DNA of 64,000 nt, from positions 266,091-330,090 of the forward strand of contig NZ_PVSS01000002.1 of the NCBI RefSeq assembly GCF_003025005.1, in the 5' to 3' direction. Position 1 is the stretch's first letter, and every line of letters starts with the position of its first letter. A model generated the notes under the pieces. The model saw only the letters and a program-made list of their open reading frames with translations. It was not told where the DNA came from and searched no databases. Positions 54,681-63,018 of the stretch are shown one piece after another. This DNA comes from Brumimicrobium mesophilum. Lineage in GTDB: Bacteria > Bacteroidota > Bacteroidia > Flavobacteriales_D > Crocinitomicaceae. Made by a program: the position numbers and the translations under genes.

Positions 54681-55875
54681 AGGTCAATAAAACTTCTTTT
54701 AAGGCTCTTACTTTAATCATACATTCTTCATATTCCGATTCAGGTGAAGATTTTAATGTAATCGCTCCTCCAACTGGACAACTGATATTTTGCGTTTTTT
54801 CATTGTACAAAATACTACGAATAATCACATTGAAATCAAAATCTCCATTTGGACTGAAATAACCAACACTTCCGGAATACAAACCTCTTTTGAACGTTTC
54901 ATGTTCTTCAATTAGCTTCATTGCGCTAATTTTTGGAGCTCCCGTCATACTTCCCATTGGAAACAAAGCTTTTAGTATTTCGAGAATAGTCACTTTTTCG
55001 TTTATTGTTGCGGAAACAGTCGAAATCAATTGATGCACAGTTTCAAAAGTATAAACCCCAAATAATTCATCCACTTGAACAGAGTTTCTTTCTGCAATTC
55101 GAGACAAATCATTCCTTACCAAATCAACAATCATCACGTTTTCTGCACGTTCCTTTTCACTTGCCAATAAATCGGTTTTCAATTGTACATCCTCATCTTG
55201 AGTCTTTCCTCTTTTGGCAGTTCCTTTGATAGGTTGTGAAATCAATCTGTTTCCTTCACGTTTTAAAAAGCGCTCTGGACTTGCAGAAAGTAGATATTTT
55301 CCTTTCCACTCCAAAAAACACGAAAAAGAAGCTTTTGTTTTCCGATTCAGTTCAAAATAGCTGGGCAAAGGTGCTATTTCACTGTTTTCCGCATAAAACT
55401 CTTGACAATATGTAACTTCATAAATATTACCATATTGAATCTCTTCACGTAGTTTTTCAATTTTTGAAATATACTCAGGTTTACTTAATCCTGCAGTTAA
55501 TTCCACCTTATTAAGTGGCAAAATACTTCTCTGATTTTCAAACTCTTGAATAAAACTTAATGAATTTTGGTCAGCTTCACCTTTCAGAAAAGTTTGTTGA
55601 CCATTTTCATCCCATTCCACAACATATTTAGGCACGAAAAATCCAATTTTCGGAAATCCTATTCGGTCTGGATTCTGAGAATCTAAATCTTCAATTTCAT
55701 TTTTCAGGTCATAACTCAAAAAACCAAATCGATAATCATTCGTATGTTTATCAATAAAATCAGATGCATTTTCTAAACAATTACGACTGCTACATTCAAA
55801 TACATCCAATGCATCAAAAGCCAAAATCGATTGATTTTTATTATTCGTTAAAAAAGTGAAGATTTTGTCCATCAA
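54673..55875 (-). CDS. pabB: Aminodeoxychorismate synthase component I
   Basis: Chorismate-binding enzyme of folate synthesis, converting chorismate with ammonia to 4-amino-4-deoxychorismate. The 400-residue chain carries the motif QPIKGTAKRG; the Lys in PIKGT marks aminodeoxychorismate synthase, while anthranilate synthases have PIAGT. Other conserved strings are RAENVMIVDLVRNDLSR, VHQLISTVSA, GSMTGAPKISAMKLIEEHE and GGAITLKSSPESEYEECMIK. The N-terminal domain is shorter than in E. coli PabB, as is common in Bacteroidota. Overlap with tilS indicates an operon. Confidence 0.92.
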   Translation of the reverse strand: MMDKIFTFLTNNKNQSILAFDALDVFECSSRNCLENASDFIDKHTNDYRFGFLSYDLKNEIEDLDSQNPDRIGFPKIGFFVPKYVVEWDENGQQTFLKGEADQNSLSFIQEFENQRSILPLNKVELTAGLSKPEYISKIEKLREEIQYGNIYEVTYCQEFYAENSEIAPLPSYFELNRKTKASFSCFLEWKGKYLLSASPERFLKREGNRLISQPIKGTAKRGKTQDEDVQLKTDLLASEKERAENVMIVDLVRNDLSRIAERNSVQVDELFGVYTFETVHQLISTVSATINEKVTILEILKALFPMGSMTGAPKISAMKLIEEHETFKRGLYSGSVGYFSPNGDFDFNVIIRSILYNEKTQNISCPVGGAITLKSSPESEYEECMIKVRALKEVLLTYG

Positions 55876-55936
55876 AAAATATATTCCTTATTATTACAGT
55901 AAAATTGAATTGAAAACACGAAAATAAGAAATTACC

Positions 55937-56869
55937 ATGAAGCATTTGAATTGGATTGTACTTGTTGTATTATTTTTCGCAACATCATTTGTCACTTTTT
56001 CACAAAAAGAATCCGAAGTCAAAATCAAAAGTGATAAAGGGACAATTTATGGAAACTTAATTCAGGTGAAAAAATATAAAGAAGCACCTGTCGTAATTAT
56101 TATTCCTGGTTCTGGACCAACAGATAGAAATGGGAACAGTACTTTCATTCAACCGAATTCCTACAAATTATTAGCCCAAGAACTCTCCGAAAATGGAATT
56201 TCCAGCTTACGATATGACAAATTAATGATTGGTGAAAGTCAAGGAGAATTAACAGAAAAGGATTACCGATTTGAAGACAATTCAGATCAGGTCACCGCAT
56301 GGATTGATTATTTGGAGAAAAAGAAATTCACAAACATTATCTTAATCGGACATTCTGAAGGTTCATTAATTGGAATGCTGGCTGCACAACAAAGGAAAGT
56401 TTCAAAATTTATTTCCCTTGCCGGAACAGGCCGTGAAATTGATGTTGTTTTGTCAGAACAAATCGGAAATCAATCTCCAATCTTTTTAGAAGAAACAAAA
56501 ACGCTCTTAACTAAAATGAAAAACGGCGAAACTGTAAGTGAATTTTCTCCAGAGTTAGCTGGATTATTTAGAGAAGATATTCAACCCTACATCATTTCAT
56601 GGTTAATATATGACCCAAAGATTGAAATTGGAAAATTAGACATTCCAGTGCTTATCATTCATGGTTCAACCGATATTCAGGTTGTCAAGGAAGATGCAAA
56701 ACTTCAAAAAGAAGGAAATGCTGAAGCAGAATTAAAAATCATTGATGGAATGAATCATGTATTAAAAACTGCTCCGGAAAACAAAGAAGAAAACATGAAA
56801 ACCTATTACGATCCGAAATTACCTTTACATAAAGAGTTGATTCCTGTAATTGTTGGGTTTGTAAAGTGA
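55937..56869 (+). CDS. Secreted alpha/beta hydrolase
   Basis: A 310-residue exported hydrolase. Signal peptide to about residue 22 (FVTFSQ). Oxyanion hole region IIPGSGPTDRNGNS, nucleophile elbow LIGHSEGSLIGML (Ser near residue 142), acid in IIHGSTDIQV and His in DGMNHVLK. The PGSGPTDRDGN pattern places it with dienelactone-hydrolase-like or S9-like esterases common in Bacteroidota. The substrate is not predictable. Divergent from pabB with only 61 bases between them. Confidence 0.88.
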   Translation: MKHLNWIVLVVLFFATSFVTFSQKESEVKIKSDKGTIYGNLIQVKKYKEAPVVIIIPGSGPTDRNGNSTFIQPNSYKLLAQELSENGISSLRYDKLMIGESQGELTEKDYRFEDNSDQVTAWIDYLEKKKFTNIILIGHSEGSLIGMLAAQQRKVSKFISLAGTGREIDVVLSEQIGNQSPIFLEETKTLLTKMKNGETVSEFSPELAGLFREDIQPYIISWLIYDPKIEIGKLDIPVLIIHGSTDIQVVKEDAKLQKEGNAEAELKIIDGMNHVLKTAPENKEENMKTYYDPKLPLHKELIPVIVGFVK

Positions 56870-56902
56870 GTATTGAATTTTGACACCCAACTAAATTCGT
56901 AA

Positions 56903-57955
56903 TTATTTAATTCTGGATTTCCCTGCTAATTTATCCGATAAATAATACCTGAACATAAATTCCACTCCTCCTCTTCCTCTGCTGGCTTGAGTTAAGGATG
57001 AAACGTTCACATCATAAGCTATTCCAATGGCAAATCCACTAAAATCTATGATCAACTTATTTACAAACGCATCCTGGAATCTGTAGAAAGCTCCGTAGGA
57101 AATTGAGAAGTCATTTCTAAAACTTGTCCTTGTAGTGGATTGAATAATTTGATATTTAATATATGTTCCTCCCAGTATTTCTTGGGAACTTCCTTGGCGA
57201 TGATAATATAATGCTGGCATCAAATTGAAACGAGAACCATTCAAAGTAAATTCAGCATCAATAAATCCAGAATACCTTATTGAAAGATCTTCATTCCCTC
57301 CTTGAATAAAGGAATAATCCGGACGAACTAAATGATAAGCTGCTGCACCTGCAGTAAAGATAAAACCATCAGAACGAAATGAATTTTGACTTAAAGAATT
57401 GTGTTTATAAACAAAACCACCTCCAGCATCAACATATCCAAAATTGCTGTTTCCAAAACTTTCTCCACTTGAAATAGCTGGATCAAAATCACTCCCATCA
57501 TATTGACTAGCAAACAAGCCATTGACCTGATCGATTCCACGTTGCGCATATCCAAATTGTACACCTAAACCAAAGGTGCTTGTTCTGTCAATTCTAATAT
57601 GATAAGCAAGATTTAAGTTCACATTTGAAGTCGTCATATTTAAGTCCCCTGCCACATCATGATAGAAATTAACTCCTAATGCTAGGAATCCAGTTCGATT
57701 CGAAGGGTGATTAAAATTTGCGTCAAAAGAAGCGCCAAGAGTTGTATAGGGAGACGCCACACTATTCCATTGTGTTCGGTAGTTTGCTATCGCATTATAT
57801 TTTCCGTTCAGACCTGCAAGGGATGGGTTCACACTTAGCGGAGAATATTTCATTTGTGAAAAATGAAAATCTTGTGCAGAAATTTGATTAGTAAATAGAA
57901 CCGCAAAAAAAAGACTGCAGTAAATTAACAAGCGATATAGAAGTGTTCCTTTCAA
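56903..57955 (-). CDS. PorP/SprF family T9SS outer-membrane protein (stand-alone)
   Basis: A 350-residue beta-barrel-like protein. Signal peptide ends near ISAQ (residue 28). DFHFSQMKYSPLSVNPSLAG is the family start, followed by YNAIANYRTQW, SVASPYTTLGASFDANF and a C-terminal RGRGGVEFMFRYYL. The start codon is TTG at 57955; the frame upstream is closed without an ATG. No CHU_C cargo gene is adjacent, unlike the pair at 33.3-36.0 kb, so it may serve cargo encoded elsewhere, possibly the protein at the right edge of the window. Confidence 0.9.
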   Translation of the reverse strand: MKGTLLYRLLIYCSLFFAVLFTNQISAQDFHFSQMKYSPLSVNPSLAGLNGKYNAIANYRTQWNSVASPYTTLGASFDANFNHPSNRTGFLALGVNFYHDVAGDLNMTTSNVNLNLAYHIRIDRTSTFGLGVQFGYAQRGIDQVNGLFASQYDGSDFDPAISSGESFGNSNFGYVDAGGGFVYKHNSLSQNSFRSDGFIFTAGAAAYHLVRPDYSFIQGGNEDLSIRYSGFIDAEFTLNGSRFNLMPALYYHRQGSSQEILGGTYIKYQIIQSTTRTSFRNDFSISYGAFYRFQDAFVNKLIIDFSGFAIGIAYDVNVSSLTQASRGRGGVEFMFRYYLSDKLAGKSRIK

Positions 57956-58083
57956 AGTGTGGTAAATGTAAACAAATTATAGAAACCTAAGAAACTTAAA
58001 GTTCTATGAAAATTAATCTTTGTTACTTATCATTTTTGGAATATCATCAACTAATTCGTGTAAGCTTTTCTCCTTTTCTTTAA

Positions 58084-58227
58084 CTATTTAATGAACTCAA
58101 TTGTTTTTTCGTCCTTTGGATTATAGTCAATACTTGACGTATAAAAATTTTTAATTTTCTGATAGAAAAACTTTTCCGAAATGCGAACCTCACGAAAACG
58201 TTCATGCAACTCATTGGAGTAAATCAT
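58084..58227 (-). pseudogene. Remnant of a RhuM family gene
   Basis: Forty-seven codons from an internal ATG to a TAG. The peptide contains ERFREVRISEKFFYQKIKNF, YTSSIDYNP and KTIEFIK, which I recognise as the conserved core of RhuM-family proteins (usual pattern RFRDIRxSERxFYQKITDIY, then SxDYNxxxxxTxxFF). Intact RhuM proteins have about 330 residues; here both flanks are missing and the frame ends at the place where VQNK normally follows. It is a decayed fragment, often found near phage, toxin or restriction genes, though none is seen here. Confidence 0.7.
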
Positions 58228-58292
58228 AGATTGTCACAACTTGAAGCCATCATCATTCAATTTTTTGGCGGTGAAAAATAAGTATGTAAAAC

Positions 58293-58324
58293 AAAAAAAC
58301 CGTCTCAATTACTCGAGACGGTTT
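58293..58324 (-). terminator. Terminator of pnp
   Basis: AAACCGTCTC (58297-58306) and GAGACGGTTT (58315-58324); minus-strand read continues in T. Confidence 0.92.
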
Positions 58325-58349
58325 ATATTTTAAAAATTAAGCTTAAAGA

Positions 58350-60485
58350 TTAATCTTTTTTCTCTTCTTTTTCTAATAGAACTTTTCTTGAAAGTTTCCA
58401 TTTCTTAGATTTTGGATCACGACCAACCACTTTGAACTTCAGTAAATCACCTTCTTTGGCAACATCTTCCATTTTAGCAATACGCTCGTTTGCAAATTCT
58501 GATACGTGAATCAATCCATCAACTCCTGGCATAATCTCAACGAATACTCCATAAGCTTGAACAGACTTCACTTTACCTTCGTAAATTGCACCTTCTTCAA
58601 CAGTTGGAGGGAATGCAATTGAACGAATAGATTTCGTTGCAGCATCCATTTTCTCCGCTCCATCAGCTAAGATTTGAACGATACCTTCTCCAGTTTTCTC
58701 ATCCTCTTCAATCATCACAGTTGCTCCTGTGTCTTTTTGAATTTGTTGAATGATTTTTCCACCAGGCCCGATGATTGCTCCAATCGCTTCGTTAGGAACA
58801 CGAATAGTTTCAACTCTTGGTGCAGATGGCTTAAGATCAGCATTTGGCTCAGAAATAGTTTTTAAGATCTCTCCTAAAATGTGCATTCTTCCTTCTTTTG
58901 CTTGCTCTAAAGCTTCTGTCAATACTTCGTAAGGTAATCCGTCTACTTTAATGTCCATTTGACATGCAGTAATTCCGTTTGCAGTACCTGTAATTTTGAA
59001 ATCCATATCTCCTAAGTGATCTTCATCTCCTAAGATATCAGACAATACAGCATATTTCCCTTCTTTGTTCATGATTAATCCCATCGCAATACCAGAAACT
59101 GGTGCTTTGATTGGAATACCACCATCCATTAATGCAAGTGTACCTGCACAAACAGTAGCCATTGAAGAAGAACCATTAGACTCTAAAATCTCTGAAACCA
59201 AACGAATTGTATAAGGATTATCTTCTGGCAATACGTACTTTAATGCACGCAATGCCAAGTTTCCGTGACCAATTTCACGACGAGAAACCCCTCTAATTGG
59301 GTAAGCTTCTCCCGTACTAAATGGAGGGAAGTTATAGTGTAACATGAATTTCTCAGTTCCTTGTCTAGTTGCAGAGTCAATCATTTGCTCTTGCATTTTA
59401 CCACCTAAAGTAAGTGTTGTCAACGATTGAGTTTCACCACGTGTAAACACAGCAGAACCGTGAACCATTGGTAAATAATTTACTTCACTCCAGATTGGAC
59501 GAATTTCATCAAATTTTCTTCCGTCTAAACGGATACGCTCGTTCAAGATTACATCACGAACAGCTTCCTTCATTGTTTTAGAGTAATAAGTGCTCACCAA
59601 CTTACCGTGCTCAGCTAATTCTTCTTCTGTAAACAATGCTTTTACCTCTTCTTTGATTGCTTTGAATCCTTCAGAACGCTTATTTTTATCTGCTGAACCT
59701 TGACGAGCAACTTCTTGACATTTTGCGAATGCAAAGTCATTAATCCTTTGTGCTAAGTCAGCATCATTATCTTCGTGACAGTATTCTCTTTTTGGAGATG
59801 AAGTTGGAACTTCAGCAGCCAAATCAATTTGGAACTGACATTGTTCTTTAATTGCTTCGTGTGCGATTTTAATTGCTTCGATCAATTCAGATTCTTGTGC
59901 TTCGTGCATTTCACCTTCGATCATCACAACATCCTTCATTGTACCAGCAATCATTAATTCCATATCTGCTCTATCAAGTTCAGATTTCAATGGATTAACA
60001 ATAAATTCACCATCAACACGTGCAACACGCACTTCAGACATTGGTCCATTAAATGGAATATCAGAAACAGCAATCGCAGCAGATGCAGCAAATCCAGCCA
60101 ATGTATCAGGCATGTGCTCACCATCGTAAGCCATCATTTGAATCATTACTTGTGTATCCGCATGATAATCATCTGGAAACAATGGTCTTAATGCTCTATC
60201 AACTAAACGCATGATTAAAACTTCCATATCAGAAGGACGAGCCTCACGACGTAAGAATCCACCAGGGATACGTCCAGCTGCCGCAAATTTCTCACGGTAA
60301 TCAACTGTTAATGGAAGAAAATCGATTCCTTCTTTAGCTTCTTTTGAAGACACAGCTGTAGCTAATAATACTGTGTTACCCATTTGTAACACTACCGAAC
60401 CGTCAGCCTGCTTTGCAAGCTTACCAGTCTCTACTGAGATATCTTTACCTCCGATAGTGATGGACTTTTTTATTCCTATATTCAT
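58350..60485 (-). CDS. pnp: Polynucleotide phosphorylase
   Basis: Phosphorolytic 3'-5' exoribonuclease and degradosome component, 711 residues. Two RNase PH domains (first with [20 protein letters not shown], second with [19 protein letters not shown] and [20 protein letters not shown]), an alpha-helical linker, a KH domain ([20 protein letters not shown]) and an S1 domain ([30 protein letters not shown]). All catalytic strings are in place. It lies downstream of rpsO in the order known from most bacteria, with a terminator hairpin between the two. Confidence 0.98.
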   Translation of the reverse strand: MNIGIKKSITIGGKDISVETGKLAKQADGSVVLQMGNTVLLATAVSSKEAKEGIDFLPLTVDYREKFAAAGRIPGGFLRREARPSDMEVLIMRLVDRALRPLFPDDYHADTQVMIQMMAYDGEHMPDTLAGFAASAAIAVSDIPFNGPMSEVRVARVDGEFIVNPLKSELDRADMELMIAGTMKDVVMIEGEMHEAQESELIEAIKIAHEAIKEQCQFQIDLAAEVPTSSPKREYCHEDNDADLAQRINDFAFAKCQEVARQGSADKNKRSEGFKAIKEEVKALFTEEELAEHGKLVSTYYSKTMKEAVRDVILNERIRLDGRKFDEIRPIWSEVNYLPMVHGSAVFTRGETQSLTTLTLGGKMQEQMIDSATRQGTEKFMLHYNFPPFSTGEAYPIRGVSRREIGHGNLALRALKYVLPEDNPYTIRLVSEILESNGSSSMATVCAGTLALMDGGIPIKAPVSGIAMGLIMNKEGKYAVLSDILGDEDHLGDMDFKITGTANGITACQMDIKVDGLPYEVLTEALEQAKEGRMHILGEILKTISEPNADLKPSAPRVETIRVPNEAIGAIIGPGGKIIQQIQKDTGATVMIEEDEKTGEGIVQILADGAEKMDAATKSIRSIAFPPTVEEGAIYEGKVKSVQAYGVFVEIMPGVDGLIHVSEFANERIAKMEDVAKEGDLLKFKVVGRDPKSKKWKLSRKVLLEKEEKKD

Positions 60486-60601
60486 ATTTATTTATTTACT
60501 TATTTGTTTTACAACAAGTCTTCAAATACTGCGTTATGCTTGTTTTTAAAAACTTCTTATCAAAAAATTAAAGAAATTAGTTTCCCTTGCTGTATTTTAA
60601 C

Positions 60602-60645
60602 AAAAAAGGGGAACTTCGAATGATCTCGATTGCTCCCCTTTTTAT
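60602..60645 (-). terminator. Terminator between rpsO and pnp
   Basis: AAAAGGGGA and TCCCCTTTTT arms with a 21-base loop (60604-60643). T runs on both sides make it usable on either strand; on the minus strand it would limit read-through from rpsO into pnp. Confidence 0.85.
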
Positions 60646-60666
60646 TTAAATTATGTTGATCAAAAA

Positions 60667-60936
60667 TTATCTTCTCAATCCTAATTCTTTAACTATCGCA
60701 CGGTAACGCAGGATGTCTTTTTTCTTTAAGTAATCCAAAAGACTTCTTCTTTTACCTACTAACAATTGAAGTGCTCTTTGCGTAGCATAATCTTTACGAT
60801 TGTTCTTCAAGTGACCAGTCAAATGACTGATACGGTAAGTAAATAAAGCAATCTGCCCTTCTGCAGAACCAGTGTCTTTCTCAGACTTCCCGTGCTTTTT
60901 AAAAATTTCTTCTTTCTTTTCAGTTGCTAAATACAT
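60667..60936 (-). CDS. rpsO: 30S ribosomal protein S15
   Basis: An 89-residue primary binder of 16S rRNA, needed for 30S assembly and the B4 bridge. Family strings [23 protein letters not shown] (residues 22-44, written in two parts) and [16 protein letters not shown] are complete. It has its own promoter, with -7 box TATCTTTG on the minus strand at 60988-60995, and precedes pnp. Autoregulation by S15 binding to its leader is known in other bacteria, but no such structure is evident in the short leader here. Confidence 0.98.
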   Translation of the reverse strand: MYLATEKKEEIFKKHGKSEKDTGSAEGQIALFTYRISHLTGHLKNNRKDYATQRALQLLVGKRRSLLDYLKKKDILRYRAIVKELGLRR

Positions 60937-61298
60937 TCCAATATTTGTTTAATGATTTTTATGTACGTGTTTCTTTAAACACAGCCGCAAAGATAGTGGT
61001 TTTATTTGGTTTAGCTATTAATTGGTAATTTATTTTAAATGAATTCTGTAGTTCTTTATATTTAAGTGTTAAACTCGGGATAAAATTGCATCAATCTTTA
61101 ATCAATCATTGCACTTATAGAATAATTATAATCGATATCAAAATAGCTTTAACAATCACATCTGCAGCACAAAACTCTATTTCTCATCACATTTAGCTCC
61201 TTCAATTTAAATTAATCCCAAAAATAAACTACTTTTAATGTAATATTCCTTTCTAATATTAGGAACTATATATCATTCAAATCTTAAACTTCAAATAA
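60937..61298. other. Divergent intergenic region rpsO to esterase
   Basis: Includes the rpsO -7 box (60988-60995). The part from 61010 to 61298 is AT-rich without gene or clear repeat. Confidence 0.55.
60988..60995 (-). promoter_or_regulatory. -7 element of rpsO
   Basis: TATCTTTG on the minus strand, 51 bases before the ATG. Confidence 0.6.
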
Positions 61299-62588
61299 AT
61301 GAAAAAAATCTATTTAATGGGCGCTTTTCTAGCCACTTTCTTTTCAGTTGAAGCACAAAACTGTACTGGAGGAAGATATGACACAAACCAGTTCACAAAT
61401 ATTGATGTAACATCTGATATTCAATATGGCTCAAATTTAAACTTTGACGGCACTACGCAAAATTTATTTTTAGATGTTTACCAACCCTCTGGAGACACTG
61501 AGAATACAAGACCGTTAATCATATTTATTCATGGTGGCTCTTTTGTTTTAGGCTCTAAAATAGGGATTGATGTTGTTCCTTTAGCAGAAATATATGCAAA
61601 AAAAGGATATGTAACTTCTTCTATAAGTTATAGATTAGGAATGAAAGATTTATTTACACCAACAGGACCAGGTCCTTCAGGGGCTTCTGAAGCCGTTATG
61701 AGAGGAACTCAAGATGCAAGGGCAGCCGTTCGATTCTTTAAAAAATCTGTGGCTGAGGACAATAACCCCTATGGAATTGATACTACAAATATTTATTTGG
61801 TTGGTAGTTCTGCCGGTGGATTTATCGCTTTACACCTGGCCTATTTAGATCAATTATCCGAAATTCCAAACCATATAAATATGAATGATCCTTCTTTGAC
61901 TGGGGGACTTGAAGGGAATTCGGGAAATCCTGGTTACACTTCAGACGTAAAAGCGATTGTAAACTTAGCAGGCGCAATTGGTGATGCTGCTTGGATGTCA
62001 AATAGCACAACACCTGTTTTGAGTTTACATGGAGATGCCGACGTTACTGTGCCATTCGGAACGGGTTTAATTACAGTGGCTATTTTCGACCTTTTAGTTG
62101 TTGATGGTAGCGAAAGCATTCATGTCAAAGCTGAAAGCTTTGGAATTAAAAATTGTTTCAAAGCTGAATACGGTGCAGGACATGTACCTCATCAAAGTAA
62201 TGCAGCATATTTAGATACAACAGAACAATACATCACTCAGTTTCTATTGAGTGAAGTTTGTGGCGAGGTTGATTTTTGTATTTGTAATACCCCGGCTGAC
62301 CCAATCGCTTGTCACCCATTAGATGATCCAGCCGGAATTACTATCCAAGAATTGAATGAATTATTGTTGATGTATCCAAACCCAGCGAAAAGTGAAGTTG
62401 CAATTTCTTTTGAAGGCTTTAACATCGAAAACATTACTCTTTTAGATATGAATGGAAGAACAATTCAAACCCAAACTGTGAATGATTCATTTGCAGATTT
62501 CAATATCAGCTCTTTAAATAAGGGAGTTTACTTTGTTAAAATAGAAACCGAAAAAGGGATCTTGACTAAGAAATTGGTTGTTGAATGA
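61299..62588 (+). CDS. Secreted esterase with T9SS type A sorting domain
   Basis: A 429-residue alpha/beta hydrolase. Signal peptide ends SVEAQ (residue 19). The fold shows the oxyanion motif IFIHGGSFVLGS, nucleophile elbow VGSSAGGFIALH (Ser near residue 171), acid in LHGDADVTVPFG and a His in GAGHVPH. This is the hormone-sensitive-lipase/carboxylesterase type. A cysteine-containing linker (about 325-345) leads to a type A sorting domain from about 355: LLMYPNPAKSEVAISFEG, LLDMNGRTIQTQ, LNKGVYFVKIETEKG, TKKLVVE. Export by T9SS is inferred. Its own terminator follows. Confidence 0.9.
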   Translation: MKKIYLMGAFLATFFSVEAQNCTGGRYDTNQFTNIDVTSDIQYGSNLNFDGTTQNLFLDVYQPSGDTENTRPLIIFIHGGSFVLGSKIGIDVVPLAEIYAKKGYVTSSISYRLGMKDLFTPTGPGPSGASEAVMRGTQDARAAVRFFKKSVAEDNNPYGIDTTNIYLVGSSAGGFIALHLAYLDQLSEIPNHINMNDPSLTGGLEGNSGNPGYTSDVKAIVNLAGAIGDAAWMSNSTTPVLSLHGDADVTVPFGTGLITVAIFDLLVVDGSESIHVKAESFGIKNCFKAEYGAGHVPHQSNAAYLDTTEQYITQFLLSEVCGEVDFCICNTPADPIACHPLDDPAGITIQELNELLLMYPNPAKSEVAISFEGFNIENITLLDMNGRTIQTQTVNDSFADFNISSLNKGVYFVKIETEKGILTKKLVVE

Positions 62589-62610
62589 TTGTTCAATAAA
62601 TAATTTTATT

Positions 62611-62645
62611 GCCTCAGTGTCATTAGAATACTGAGGCTTTTTTTT
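62611..62645 (+). terminator. Terminator of the esterase gene
   Basis: GCCTCAGT (62611-62618) and ACTGAGGC (62630-62637), then eight T. Confidence 0.93.
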
Positions 62646-62839
62646 ATATATTAGGCTCTGCCTTTTTAAGTCATATGACTTATTTTGAAGTGAGGTATTC
62701 CAATAATAAATTAAATTGGGAATAAGTTAAATGAGATCTGTCCACCTATGAATATTGGATTGAATTTTTTTTTCAATTATCAAACAGAAAGATTGCAATG
62801 AGAGTCACCCTATTTTACTAGAAAAGTCTAATATATAAA

Positions 62840-62873
62840 ATCAAAAAGCTCAAAGATTTCTCTTTGAGCTTTT
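62840..62873 (-). terminator. Terminator-like hairpin after the PKD/CHU_C-like gene
   Basis: Perfect 13-base arms AAAAGCTCAAAGA (62844-62856) and TCTTTGAGCTTTT (62861-62873) with a four-base loop. It may act on both strands; the minus gene ends about 145 bases upstream. Confidence 0.75.
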
Positions 62874-63018
62874 CCAAAATCCGTCGACTGTCGGTAGACT
62901 TATCGTACTTTAGTATGAAATTCTATGTTTTCATTTATTCTATTCTATTTCTAATTAAACACCTTGTAAAATCCAGAAATATTTGAACTTCCCGGTTGTT
63001 TGAATTAGAATATTAGAA

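Larger units (their letters stand above)
57956..58349. other. Intergenic region with RhuM remnant
   Basis: Holds a RhuM-like fragment (58084-58227, minus strand) and the pnp terminator (58293-58324). The remainder has no intact gene. Confidence 0.6.
62589..63018. other. Convergent intergenic region with two terminators
   Basis: Contains the plus-strand terminator at 62611-62645 and a minus-strand hairpin at 62840-62873. No gene seen between. Confidence 0.6.
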
